Shown: piece after piece, positions 1 to 11,190 of the stretch
Numbering within the stretch: position 1 is the first letter of the stretch
Layout of the letters: each line of letters opens with the position of its first letter
Origin: Letharia columbiana
Lineage: Eukaryota; Ascomycota; Lecanoromycetes; Lecanorales; Parmeliaceae
Reading direction: 5' to 3'
DNA: 64,000 nt
Assembly (NCBI RefSeq): GCF_014066305.1
Contig: NW_023501169.1
Span: 40,119 to 104,118, forward strand
Made by a program: the position numbers and the translations under genes
Notes under the pieces: model-generated
What the model was told of the DNA's origin: nothing
Seen by the model: only the letters and a program-made list of their open reading frames with translations
Database searches by the model: none

Positions 1-597
1 GGTAGGCCCAGGTGAAACGTTCGATGATGGTCGAAAGGCATTGAGTGATAGCTCTATATTGGCTTGAGGAGATTCTTGGGGAGAACATACGAGCTTGGCT
101 GCTTCATGGGCGAAGTTGAGCAGAAGCTCCGCCTCAAGTCTCCTGCTTTCTGGTGATTGCTCGTAGCTCGTGGCAGGTCTGTTGTTTGCCCCCGCCGTTG
201 TCCGTGACCAGTCCGGCAGCGGTAACTTTTCCGATTTCGCGCGCTTAGAGGGGCGATCTGTATCGTGATACCCATCATCGATGGATTGCGGCCCAGTGGA
301 AGTGCTTGGCCGGTGATGCCTACTTGATTTGGTAGCCAGCGCTATCGAGGCAAAAGCGTCCATTGGACCCCCGGGCAGATGATCTTGCTCGCGCACATCG
401 ATATCGCTATAATCGTATAGAAAATATGATCTCTTGAGGCCCCCGTTGCGATGCCCTGTGGTGTCTGAACGGCGTACTTCGTCCGCCGTGATCCCAGTGA
501 GGATTGGGGAGATGGGCTCGAAAGCGTGGCTAGGAGGCGATGGAGTGCGGTATCGAATAGGAGCAAAATCCGCGCTCCTCTTGAACGAGGAAGGCAT
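1..597 (-). CDS. N-terminal part of an unidentified nuclear-type protein (runs off the left edge)
   Basis: The minus strand is open without a stop from an ATG at 597 to the window edge, exactly 199 codons. The protein starts MPSSFKRSADFAPIRYRTPS and is rich in Ser, Pro, Arg and His. It contains a likely basic nuclear signal (RPSKRAKSEK) and a possible amphipathic stretch (RRLEAELLLNFAHEAAKL) before the edge. No catalytic domain lies in the visible part. The composition recalls the disordered N-termini of fungal chromatin regulators, for example JmjC/PHD-type histone demethylases, but that is only a resemblance and I do not assign a function. The start is the first ATG of the open frame; the frame has no visible intron. 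The rest of the gene lies to the left of the window. Confidence 0.6.
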   Translation of the reverse strand, partial: MPSSFKRSADFAPIRYRTPSPPSHAFEPISPILTGITADEVRRSDTTGHRNGGLKRSYFLYDYSDIDVREQDHLPGGPMDAFASIALATKSSRHHRPSTSTGPQSIDDGYHDTDRPSKRAKSEKLPLPDWSRTTAGANNRPATSYEQSPESRRLEAELLLNFAHEAAKLVCSPQESPQANIELSLNAFRPSSNVSPGPT

Positions 598-2361
598 GGC
601 AAAGTTGATGGTAGATGATTGAAGTACGCGCTGTTGGGCGGCCTCGAAATTGGAGACAGCCCTGAGGTTGCAGCTCAGAGCAATGCAGCTGGGCTTCGCT
701 TATCGAAGGGAAACATTGGTTTTTCATTCGCATGAAGCCAATATCAAGCTGCTCTGTGAAGTGAACGTGTTGTGAAGAAGTTGGTGGAGTTGCGGAGTAG
801 ATGGGGGGGTTAGACTCGGTACGAGTAGTGAGTCGTCCCATTGAAGGCTCACTAGCGTGTTGTAGGTTTTAGCCCTCGTAGTCCGCTCATCAACAACTTC
901 ATCCTCTTCCTATCATCTAATGTATACAGGCTTCTATCCTACTTATTATACTGTGGGCCCCCAAATTTCGTCCGGTGCTTCACAACAAATTCGCAACAAA
1001 GGGTCCACTTGCCTCGCCCTGAGGTTCGCTTGCCTGGTGCTCTTGCACATCTCCATAGAAATGACCATGCGGAAATCAACTCTTTCCTTGGCTCTCTCTC
1101 CATCTACTGGGTACTGATTCAGAATGAAAAGTCAATGAAGATGTGACAGGCCGTGCATGTTGTAAAAGAAGGATTGGATAAAAGCTGGTGCTTGTCTACA
1201 ATGCCCATGGTTTTCAAGCAGGTTGAACAGAACGTGCCCTTTCTTCCCTACATCATGGCCCATCCTGAGTGGGATCATTATTGGCTGTCTCGATCCCATC
1301 GGTTCCTCGGTTTCGCCTTCCGGGTTTCCGCTCCTTAGAACATCGAAAACTCGTAGGCATAGTCAGCTCGACGAATGGCTGTCTGGTATCAGAACCATAT
1401 CTGGTCTTTCAAATGTCAAGGGTGTTCACCCGTGGAACCAATGATGTATCTTCATAGGGACACGCAGACAAGCATGCTGGGTCATGATTTCATGGATTTG
1501 CGGCTCTGGGCGCTCATGAGGCTGCTCCTACAAGCAGAGTTACCTCTTCGTTTTGACAACGTATGAACGGGCATGCGTTCTGCATTGCTGAGTCTATACA
1601 AATAAAACTTCGGGGATGAACTGCTTCTTTAGCATGTGTCCACCGTGTCAAGGGTTTGTTCCTTCATCTCCTTCATCAAGCTATAAGTCTAAGATGACAT
1701 GACGCAGGTTGGGAGATACCATTTCATGAGTTTGTCACCATATGTTTTGAGCGATTGTGTCAGTATGAGGAGACTGCCCCCCACACCAAGCTGTCTTCCT
1801 AAGTGGACCATTCACAAATGAGCCCAGATTCTAGAAGACGAGGCCCTACATGCTTGTTGCTTCAGCGACCCTAATGAGATACAGTTGTAGTGAAGTACAG
1901 ATATGAAACGGTTTGCAAGAGAGATACCAGTCACCATTGCATCTAGCCCTGACATACGTGATTGAGCTCAAACTGTCGACACGAAGACTCTGGGATCTCA
2001 GTAAAGTCTTCAAGGTCCATTGATAAGTTTGGCCAATGAGGCGGAGGTTCGGAATTTTACATGAAGAGGCGAGTAGATTAGAAGGCCGTGGTAGAGATTC
2101 TGGGACATGAAAGTACAAGCTTTCAAGGTATTAAAAAGGGTCTCAAGGCTGGGAGACAAATGGTCCGCGAGTACTTTGCGAATTTGAGGTCGCCTCAGTG
2201 CTGCAATCGGTTTAGGCCGGGAAATTGGTGTACCCCTGAGGTGGTACATGCAGGACATTCGCGCATTCGCATGATTTGCGCCGGTAGTATTGGTCAAAAT
2301 TTCCAGAAACTTACCTCTATCATTTGTTACTGTCTTTCGCGCCCTCGAAACGTAACACGTT
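598..2361. other. Intergenic region without a recognisable gene
   Basis: This 1.76-kb stretch separates the partial left-edge gene from nicotianamine synthase. Open frames are short (under about 100 codons) and show no family motif, and no tRNA fold was noticed. Base composition matches the gene islands, with no CA/TG depletion. It presumably holds the promoters of both flanking divergent genes. Confidence 0.5.
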
Positions 2362-3434
2362 ATGGTTCCGATCGCGTGCCATGGAGATGGCGATTGTGTA
2401 TCATGCTATGTCAATGAGATTCTTGATTGCTACTACGAGCTGTCTCGGTCTCCTGATCTAAAACCCTCACCGAGTATCAACTGTCTATTTGAAAGGCTTG
2501 TTGGATTATGTAGTAGGATACCCGATGAGGCTACCACAGCACAGGTCTGTCACACTGGGTACACCGCCAACAACAGTACCTTACATGAATCAAAAACAGA
2601 TTCTGTCAGACCCCAAAGTCGTTGACATAGCTCCTCATTTGCGAAAGCTTTGCTCGGATGGCGAATATCAACTCGAAGCTCATTGGGCGCGAAAGGTGTG
2701 TTGCTGCAAAACACACGAAGAAGGTGGGTATCTTGCCTTTCACGTCTTTTCCTTCCGTGCAACGCTAGCTGACCTGAAGGTTGTAGCGAATGAGATGTTG
2801 CTCACATTTCCCTATCATGGAAACTACGTCGACCTCGTCCGTATGGAAATGAACGCCATTGCATCCGTGAAGCCGGATTTCGCCACGCGAACTTTTGCTT
2901 TCCTTGGCTCAGGTCCACTTCCTTTGACCTCTCTTTGCATCAGTCATCATCTTCAAAGCGAGTGCGTATCCTGCCATAACGTCGATCAAGATGCGACGGC
3001 CATTACGACGGCCGTTACATTGTGCCGCGCCTTGGGTCACTCTCCGGAAACTATGTGCTTCCAGTGTGCAAGCGCCGGTAGTCCAGATATCGACTTGGGA
3101 TGCTTTGATATTGTCTATTTGGCCGCTCTAGTGGGCGGTTGCAGCACGCATAAACACGAGATTATGGCCGACGTCGTCAAGCGGATGAAGCCAGGAGCAC
3201 TGGTTGTGATGCGCAGCGCGCACTCGTTGAGACGCCTGTTATACCCGGTCTGACGACCTCGCACGCCTCCGATTACCAGGCAAAATCTACTGACACTACT
3301 CATAGGTAATCGAAGTCACGGAGGATATGGCATCAATCGGGCTAAGACCCTTATTGGTCGTACATCCTTACAATCATATTGTCAACTCGTGTGTCATAGC
3401 TGTCGTCGAGTCCCCATGTGGCTGCGGTCCGTGA
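2362..3434 (+). CDS. NAS: Nicotianamine synthase family protein
   Basis: Nicotianamine synthases condense aminocarboxypropyl groups from S-adenosylmethionine to make nicotianamine, a chelator of Fe, Ni, Zn and Cu. Four exons are inferred: 2362-2544, 2600-2723, 2787-3247 and 3306-3434. They give 298 residues, in the usual range for the family (about 280-330). Family-like motifs in order are DLKPSPSINCLFERLV, LRKLCSDGEYQLEAHWA, LLTFPYHGNYVDLVRMEM, the Rossmann-type FAFLGSGPLPLTSLCI, FDIVYLAALVG, KPGALVVMRSAHSLRRLLYP, and the C-terminal VHPYNHIVNSCVIAVVESP. The introns (55, 63 and 58 nt) have GT-AG ends, and removing them joins motifs that otherwise lie in different frames (TTAQ-ILSDP; HEE-ANEMLL; LLYP-VIEV). 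The first ATG giving the motif frame is at 2362; a further upstream exon cannot be excluded. The enzyme is best known from plants, but homologues occur in filamentous fungi and archaea. Expected to be cytosolic; no signal peptide is seen. Confidence 0.9.
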
Positions 3435-3650
3435 GATCTGCCACTTTTTGAAGCAGATGTTGCAGATTCGTTATGCAGAGATGGCACAGGTGACGAAGGC
3501 TCATTTGCTTGACACTCATGCCGTCTGATACGCGGTTCCAAGAGATGATGGCGGGCGAATACTTCTGGATTGGTAGGGCGCTTTAGGAGAGATTGTGCCT
3601 AACATTGAAGAAGCAATCCACTGTGCAAGCCACTCGTGTCACAGATAGGT

Positions 3651-4323
3651 TCATATCGCTCTTGCAGCCACGACCTCCCAGTCCCTCAGCTCTTTCCAGG
3701 TCTCGACCAGTGCAATGCGGCCCCCAGTCCATCCACTGTAGTCGCCTTTCCCGTCCTCGAGCAACACGTTTTGTTTCTCTATTCGTATTCCCGCCTCCGC
3801 GACCACCTGCAGGATCTCCTGACGTTTCTGGGCGGTGACTTCGATATCGGCGTACATCAAGCTGACATGCGGTGCCCAGGTCTCCTTCACCCAGCTTGTC
3901 GCCGCAGTCATACCCCCATTCTCCACGGCAGTAGAACGCACGTGTGCCGCGAAAGTCTCTAGGGGTCCCTTGCTCACACTTAATATAAGTTTCTTGAAGT
4001 ATTGAGCCCCCACATCGAGTGACTCAAGGCAAACGTCGACATTGACTTTCTTCGGCAGCGGTAGATCGTCGAGCCATCTTTGGGCTCGCTTGTTGCCGCT
4101 AATGTCCGGAGGAAGCGTTATCTCGGAGGTCAGTGTCATATGTGGCTCGAACACAACATTGTGGAGTTCGGGAAAAAGGGAGGGGATCTTCGTAGTTACG
4201 AGGTCAGAGAGTATGAGTTGGATTGGTGAGTCGCTGGGTGGCAGGAGCCATAAAGAGCACCCTAAGGAGTGTATATCAGTGGGCTAACTCGCTTCGACGG
4301 TTGCTGAAGTACATACCTGGCAT
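3651..4323 (-). CDS. CPD1: 2',3'-cyclic-nucleotide 3'-phosphodiesterase (2H phosphoesterase)
   Basis: CPD1-type enzymes open cyclic phosphates such as ADP-ribose 1'',2''-cyclic phosphate, a by-product of tRNA splicing. Both 2H signature motifs are visible: FEPHMTLTSE (HxT) and WAPHVSLMYAD (HxS). Two exons are inferred: a 7-nt first exon 4317-4323 (ATG CCA G) and 3651-4261, separated by a 55-nt intron with donor GTATGT and acceptor TTAG. Splicing gives the start MPGCSLWLLPPSDSP, which is typical of fungal CPD1 proteins. The product is 205 residues, normal for the family. Starting instead at the internal Met of FEPHMTLT or at MFEPH would delete the first strand. The gene is convergent with nicotianamine synthase; their stops are 216 nt apart. 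Confidence 0.88.
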
Positions 4324-6159
4324 AGTTGCATCCGCAGCGTCTCGCGATGTACTATACGACTATTATTCGTTTTGGGTCATATGTAATAAACCGTTCTGGA
4401 CGTGCTTTCAATGGTCTCTGCAGGCTAGGACAGGAAATAGAGTGAAGCAAAAGTCGTGAATTGAGGAAACCATGGGATGAACATCAGACGACCTCAGCCT
4501 TGGAAATTCTAAAGTAAATTCGCCGGTCGAACAGAGGGACGAGGATATCCTCGACGTTCTCCTCCGAGGGACTTCGGGTCTCTAAGGATTCCACCCAGCA
4601 AATTTTCCTCCTTTTCACGACTATTGCTACGTCTTTATGCGTGCGTTGCTCAAAGTAACAATGAAACGCGTTAGCGCGCGGCTGTTCCCCGGATCATCGG
4701 CCACGATCCTTCGGCTTATGTTTATGAGAGCAGAAGGTACTACTCCTAGGAGAGCCAGTACTAGACTTGTTCCGGCACCGAGGGTTTCACAAGGACATGG
4801 CGAGGCTAGGCGGTTGGAAAGAGTAGCAACCTCTTCGTCTTACTGATCAACTTGATGTTACCACCTTTCTTGGAACCTCTGCTGACTATACAAAATGGAA
4901 AGGGGAGTATTACGCGCGTGTTGTTGCTTCTGGTGCCTCTTTGAATACGATACATTGAGTTTGAGGTTCTGTCTTTTACGCTGCTCACGTCTCTCTTACA
5001 AACCTCCGTCTTACACCAGAACTCTACTTAGCAGCTCGTATCTGAGCATTCCAGATCAATGCTTCTAGAGAAGTAATCTCCAGGGCGTGAAGAAAGAACT
5101 GATATAAGATTCCACTGCTTTTGCACTCATACATGCTAGCCCAGCTCTTGCGTCGGTGTTCCAAGTCATGGCTTTGGTTCTGAGTGTACTCCCGAAAGCT
5201 ACGTTTGTACTTCTTGGTGTAGCTAGTGGACTACAGCGCATTTCGGAGATCATACCAGAGTCTAGATGAGCATGGAGAGTTAATACCAATTCGATTTCCG
5301 TCCGGCGTTGATTGATAGCTCCACTCGTACGTTCACCAAAGACTCATCCGACCTTCCAGGCCGCATTCAAGCTGCACAGCAGCCCCGGGACCTTGTGGTC
5401 TCATGATGTTTTCCAACAAGTCAGCAGTAACGGTCGCACAAACTATGCACGTAGGAGCTGTGCCTACACCCTTGTTACGGGCACGGAGGCCAGAGCAGAT
5501 GACCCAAGAATGCTGGCAAGCTGTCACTTCCTTTTCAATGACCGATGGCAATCATGACATGTGACATGGTTTGAAATTCCGTTCACCAGTAGAGAAGAAT
5601 GTCGCTTTCCATCCTGAAATTAGGCGAATACTTGAATGAAATGCATCAATACTTACGGATGAAGCCATGAGCAGTTGAGGCGGACTCAATGGGAACTCGG
5701 CATCTCGGATCTCTCGGTTGTGGCTTTTGGGCTAGGCTTCCCGCAAAGGAAAGTCCCAATGTAGCCTGCGCTAACACTCATCCTGGAAGCGTTCTCGCGT
5801 TTATCCTGGTCCAATAAGCGTTTCAGGAAGATGGAAGGAGCTATTGCTACTTTGCTACTTTACGCCTAGGCTATTATTATGTTATTAAAGTAAGTAAGTA
5901 CATATATGTATTGGCAGCTCGTCTTCCATTCAAGATTGTTACTCTGTTTGGCTTTGCTTTGGCTTTGCTATCTCATCATACTTCTCTTTCCTCCTTTCCT
6001 CCTCTCCTCCTTTCTCCATCCCATCTCAGCTGTGCGTCTCTTAAATCTCCCTCCTCCTCCTCTGTCTCGACCTCCAAACTTCTAGTCACCCTTTCCTCTC
6101 CTTTTGTACTATCATATCGTCAAATTCGCGTGGATCCTGGCCTCTAGAACGCAGAAACC
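4324..6159. other. Intergenic region with possible decayed coding fragments and a pyrimidine-rich leader
   Basis: No intact gene is recognised. On the minus strand, about 4490-4740 reads as a protein-like stretch (VVKRRKICWVESLETRSP, then DILVPLFDRRIYFRIS) broken by a frameshift near 4640. Another open stretch lies at about 5065-5310 (ELVLTLHAHLDSGMISEM). Neither could be assigned to a family; they may be relics or chance. From about 5960 to 6130 the plus strand is strongly CT-rich (repeats of TCCTCC), a common feature of fungal promoters and 5' leaders, and it directly precedes the GH128 gene. Confidence 0.4.
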
Positions 6160-7375
6160 ATGGGACTCCGGCATTTCCTGACTGCACTGACAGTCCTACC
6201 TTCTATCGTGTACTGCCAAAGCCCGCTTACATCCTCGAAAAGAGGCCTTGTTTACGTACCAAGTGAGAAATATCCCCAAGACGATGCCAATTGGGACTCC
6301 CCAACTTCCGACCTCACTTGGTATTACAACTATGGTTCCAAGCCTTCTCCCGCCTTCGCAAATTTTCCCAAACTTCAATTCGTCCCTATGCTTTGGGGAA
6401 CGGGCAATTCGTCCACTTTCCTCAGCGACGTACAGTCCCAGATCAAGGCTGGAGCCAACATCACATATGTTCTCGGATTCAACGAACCTGATGGGGATTC
6501 CAGCACGTACGTATATCCAGAACGATTTCTTCCTCTTTGGGGCCAAACTTCCATCGCAAGACATGTCTCGGGAGCCAAAGGCTTCTTTCAACCCTAGAGA
6601 CTAGTCTCAAGAGTTGAATCTCTTGCTTAAAGAAGGGATGCTGACTCCGAAAACTTATCTAGCGGGGGCAGTGATATTCCAGCAGAGACGGCAGCCCAGA
6701 TTTGGATGCAGCAGATTGAACCCTTGGCCAAGCAGGGTGTCAAAATTGGAGCCCCCGCATGTACAGGGGCTGAAACTGGCCGTCAATGGACTCAGGAGTT
6801 CTTCACAGCTTGCAGTAATTGCACAATAGATTTCATTCCAGTGCATGTAAGTAACTTTCCTAGCCCTTTGTTCCTAACGCATACCCTGATTTGCAATTTT
6901 GATCTTGAACATTCAATTGCTGACTGTAGGACTTGCAGTGGTATGGCGATTTCCAAGGCTTGGCAAGCCATATTGGTGAATATGTCGGCACTTTCAACAA
7001 AACCATATGGGTGACCGAGTTTGCGGATGCCCATGTTAATCTCCAGGAATCGCAGACGTTCTACAATCAAAGTTCCAGTTACTTGGACCGCACCGAGTAA
7101 ATGTTTCCTACATCACCAATTCTAGTCAGACCACTAATCACCCCTGCAGAAATGTCACCCACTACTCATATTTCGGCGCTTTCCGTTCAGACGTGTCCAA
7201 CGTTGGTGCGAATTCAGCCATGCTCACGCAGGATGGGAAGCTCACAGACATTGGGAGCTGGTATCTCGGTGGAGGCGAGACGGGCAGCGTGCCCAAAAGC
7301 GCTGCGTATCGGAAGACTGCGTTCATTCGTTCTAGCCTCCTCGTGGGCTTGACCACCATGTGGTGCGTACTGTGA
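6160..7375 (+). CDS. Secreted GH128 glycoside hydrolase (Asl1-like, beta-1,3-glucanase family)
   Basis: Four exons are inferred: 6160-6506, 6663-6846, 6930-7096 and 7150-7375 (introns 156, 83 and 53 nt, all GT-AG), giving 307 residues. A signal peptide is clear (MGLRHFLTALTVLPSIVYCQ). The fold signatures of the glycosyl-hydrolase catalytic core family follow: KRGLVYVPSE, LTWYYNYGSKPS, FVPMLWG, YVLGFNEPDGDSST (first catalytic Glu), IEPLAKQGVKIGAPACTG, CTIDFIPVHDLQWYGDF, IWVTEFAD (second Glu) and VTHYSYFGAF. Asn-X-Ser/Thr sites are frequent. The C-terminus (after GGGETGSVPKSAAYRK) ends in a hydrophobic stretch, FIRSSLLVGLTTMWCVL, which could be a GPI-anchor signal; this is an inference. GH128 enzymes act on beta-1,3-glucan, so a role in the fungal cell wall is likely. 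The start sits just after a CT-rich leader. Each splice join restores a family motif. Confidence 0.88.
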
Positions 7376-7813
7376 GAGAGATGACTACCTTTGAGCCAAA
7401 TAGAATCGATACTTAGAGTCCTTGTTGGTCAAATAGAAGGATCATGGGAAACGGAGTCGTGGCAGAAAAAGCGTGGGTGGGCTCGAGCCCTTCATTGTCT
7501 CGCATGGGCTCCAAGCCGCACAGAATCAGCCAACGTGGACATGAATTGAATGTTCGGAAGTGGAACAATCATTGATGGTGCATGAAGACATCAACGATTG
7601 CACACCGGATTATAGTTCTTGAATCTTCATTCGTAATGTGCACGCATAAACCATCCAATAAGGACAGTATGGATGACAGACGTCAAGGAATCAACTATAT
7701 CTCGTAGGCAATATGTGCAAATCATCTTGACGCCCCTGGCCATGGTCTTACACGCAAAACCGCTGAAACCCAAAAATCCCCATCTAATGCTTCAACCTTG
7801 ACCTCCATCATGA
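7376..7813. other. Convergent intergenic region (3' ends of GH128 and the FLC-like gene)
   Basis: This 438-bp region lies between two convergent stop codons. No open frame of interest, RNA gene or repeat was seen. It should contain the 3' UTRs and polyadenylation sites of both genes. Confidence 0.5.
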
Positions 7814-10167
7814 CTAATATGCTTGCCCACGATAACCCATGTGTGGTACGGTCGGTTGCCGCCTTGCAGATGGCGAAGTGGCGCCGTCACTTTCTCGGCT
7901 GACTCTCCGGTCATGCCCGTATCCCATATCTGCAGCAGAGCTGACTAAGAATTCCGAGCTCTCATCGGCACCTCGAGGTCGCCGAGGTGGCGGCGTCTCG
8001 TCTCGATAGGGTTGGACCGTGTCGTAGCTTCCCCGGCTAGAATAAGTACTCAATGGGTAGCTTTTCGCCTGTGGATCCTTGACGTCTTTGTAATCCGTTG
8101 GGTCGATGAGAAGGGAATTGCGAGCGTCAAGGGGAGTCAGATCGTCGAGATCGCGATTGATCCGCTCTGAATAATGGTCATTGACATAACATAAAGAATT
8201 TTGAGGTCTAGCAAACTTACCAGCCTGTTTCCTCTGCTTTCGGTGAGGATTCTCCCTAATGCACACAATTATCGCGTTCACCGCAATCAAAATAGCCAGG
8301 ACCGCAGTCAGGACGGACTGTACAGCGATCAAAACCACGCCGGTGATTGTCTTGGTGGATTGCGCGATTCCAAGCTGTTCCACGAATACCATAATGCAAA
8401 CGACGGAGAGCATTCGTACGACCTGGATTACAACGTTGATCCAATTTCCGGCGGTAGTCGCGAAAGGTCTAGTGAATAGTACCAGAGCGAGCATGACAGA
8501 CTCGATGATCAACTGCCCAGCTGTTTGCACCAATCCGTGGCCATTGCCGGCGGCAATAACGCATCCTTTAGCGAACATGTACAAGATTGCAGGCATGAAG
8601 AGCCACCAATAGCCTCGCTTGTAGTTGTCGTAGAACAAGCTGTACTTCCGCCACGTTTCCTTGTCTTCGAAAAGGATCGCAGTGTCGCCCTCCATTTTCT
8701 TAAATTTTTGAGCGATCTGCCAGATTCGAATGGTGAAGAAAGCGAGGACCGCAGTGAACAATGCGAGTGTGACACCCGCAAGAACTTTGGCAGCCCAGGA
8801 GTCACCGTTAGTGAACTGATAGATGCAATAAAGGGTCCAGACACCGTAAAGAAGGAGGATCAAGTTGGTGATCGTCCTAGCCAATAGGCCCCAATACCGC
8901 TTGCGGAAGTTGGTGAGTTTTTTAGGAAATGAGCCAAATAAGGCCCATGTCTCAAGAATGACCTTCAGGAGAAGAATACCGACGGCGATAGCGGCGATGA
9001 CAATGGCAAATATCAGAAGGACAGTCATGAACGTATTGGCCTGAGGGATGGTGAGCTGCTCAACATAGCCCTGGATACCATGCACGATGTGAGTGACTTT
9101 CGAATTGCCAGAGCTTGTGCCATTACCAGCAGCAGCGGCAGCAGTGCCTGACTGAGTGCCATTGATGGTGGTCGATGTATCTCTTGAAAATAGTTGAGGT
9201 TCAAAGAGAAAATCGTTTGCGCGTCTCGACACGATTCCTGAGTCTGACGTCGGTCCAGTAGTGTAAACCAAACTGGCATTTTTCAAGTACTGGACATTGT
9301 CATCTGTTAGGTTGCCGCCGGTCGCCCGCCTGAAATTGTCAATTGATGTCTGCATCGAGTTCCATGGGATAAGACCCCCAGAAAAGGCAAAGTTTTTGGA
9401 GAAGCTTCGATAGATTGGTGGATATTGGGCGCTCAACATTCCGTTCATGGCTATTGATTGAAACCAGCCAACGACGTCTCCAAAATTAGGGCTTGGGGCG
9501 TGGCCACCGGCTGTACCTGCACTGCCGATGGCTGAGATGCCGGTGAGTACAAGTGCGGCCCCCGCAACCCCTACCGCGATATAAGAGACTGCAGGAGATT
9601 CCACGGTCTTGCCATTGGTCACGTCTGACTCTATGCATGCTAGATCTTGTCCGCCATCAAGCGCCGTCAATTCCAATTTGGCTCCTCCTTCGAGATCAGG
9701 GACATTGAAGGCTATCGAGGGTATCTCACTCGCGTAAGACGGAGGAACGTCTTGCACACCCTGAGCTGCGAATGATCCCGCTGGGACTAGAACAGGATAT
9801 CAGCAAAGGAGAAGTCATGATATGCCTGTCTCAGAAGCTCACCAGGACACAGTTGATCAACTTTGTTGCCTTCGTCACATGGATTGAAGGTTTTTTGGTA
9901 CACCTGCTTGCCATAGGCAGTGACGTACAAGGCAGCAGTGACATTCTCGACTTTTGAACTGGTACCTGCTACGTCGAAAGTTATCTGCTGAGTGGTGCGG
10001 TCATATTGAATATTGAGGACTGTGACTGTAATGTCGGAATCGGCCATGCACGTCGTGAAGCCTGTCGTTGTTAGGACATCGTTGGCTGATACAATCATTG
10101 TCAGAGCCGCAAGAAGTGCTATTGCAACCAGCCATTGCGAGGAAAGTTGGGGCGACTTCATCCTCAA
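7814..10167 (-). CDS. Flavin-carrier / TRP-like membrane protein (ML-like plus TRP domains)
   Basis: Three exons are inferred: 9843-10167, 8221-9786 and 7814-8166, with introns of 56 and 54 nt, giving 747 residues. An N-terminal signal peptide (QWLVAIALLAALTMIVSA) is followed by an ML-like lumenal domain (TTTGFTTCMADSDITVTVLN) that ends in the family-typical QLCPVPAG join across intron 1. Further typical segments are PPSYASEIPSIAFNVPDLEG, VSYIAVGVAGAALVLTGISA, and a multi-span region from about residue 320 to 620, with motifs such as WALFGSFPKKLTNFRKRYWG and LTRPF. The cytosolic tail begins RINRDLDDLTPLDARNSLL, as in yeast Flc proteins, and is Pro/Arg/Ser-rich. Flc1-3 affect FAD uptake into the ER, cell-wall integrity and calcium handling; which of these applies here is not shown by sequence. 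The in-frame 54-nt intron could be retained without a stop. Confidence 0.88.
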
Positions 10168-11190
10168 AAGGAATTGCGAGAAATATGGCCCAAAAATTTT
10201 GTTATATGCAGCGCGAGATGCTCAATAGAAGGCCGTAAGGTTATATATGCGGGAGGATATTAAAGGGTGTTGTATATGGCAAGGGTGACCGGGGAAGTTT
10301 GGAGGCGAACTGTTGCTATCACCACTGCAGGGTATGGACTCGCTCGATCCAGATGAGAGTACACACAAAGCACGAAATAACACGGAGGCTTTGGATCAAC
10401 CAGAGCGTCCCGTTAAATGCAGTTACCAGCAGAAGAAAGGGCGTCGGCGTAGATATTCAGGGGCGAACAAAGAACGAAGTATAGGCTGAAAGAACAATGA
10501 TAGACAAGACCGAGGACATTCAGAAAGAGTGTGAGGAAAGAGTGTGGAATACGGAAGGACAAGCGCAATCTAGAGTAATGAGTGATGGATGGGAAGAGGA
10601 GAATGGAGGAGTCGTAAGCAGAAGAAGACTCGAAACTTCAGCCTGTCTCCTGTCCAACTACTCCTGGGCACTGACGGGTCGGCAAATGCTGACTGGCAGC
10701 CAATCAACTTGTACCACCGGCGGGACCTCGGGGAGATGCGACTTTTGTAGTGGATGAAAAAAAAATAAGGGTGAATATTAAATATACGATCATCAACCTA
10801 GATTCTATCAGGCTGTGTGTCTACGAGTAGCATATTTAGCAAGTGGTGCCTCGGTCATATCTAACCTATGGCACTCAACAGCTTCCACCGTCTGTAGGAC
10901 CACCTTTAGCCAATGAGCTTCTTATCAGCTGGCGCATGCAGTCGAAAGATTAGGAGATTATTCCAGTGTGCAGAGAGGTACAAGTCCTTGGCTTGATGAC
11001 TGCCTTTTTACACTGACATGGGTCCTTTTCCCGGGGTTTGGCATGGCCATGGCCTTCGAGTCCTTCGGACTTTGGTACTCATTTATGAACCCAAAAGGCG
11101 ACTGCGGCGAATGTACCGAGCAGCAATCGTTTTTGGAATTAGGCATCACTCGCCTTAACGCAGGGAGTCATTTATCGTATTATTCCCATC
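10168..11190. other. Intergenic region upstream of the FLC-like gene and downstream of DPB2
   Basis: No gene is recognised in this 1.0-kb region. The FLC-like gene's promoter should lie in about 10168-10950. Only short open frames without motifs occur, and no tRNA was noticed. Confidence 0.5.
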
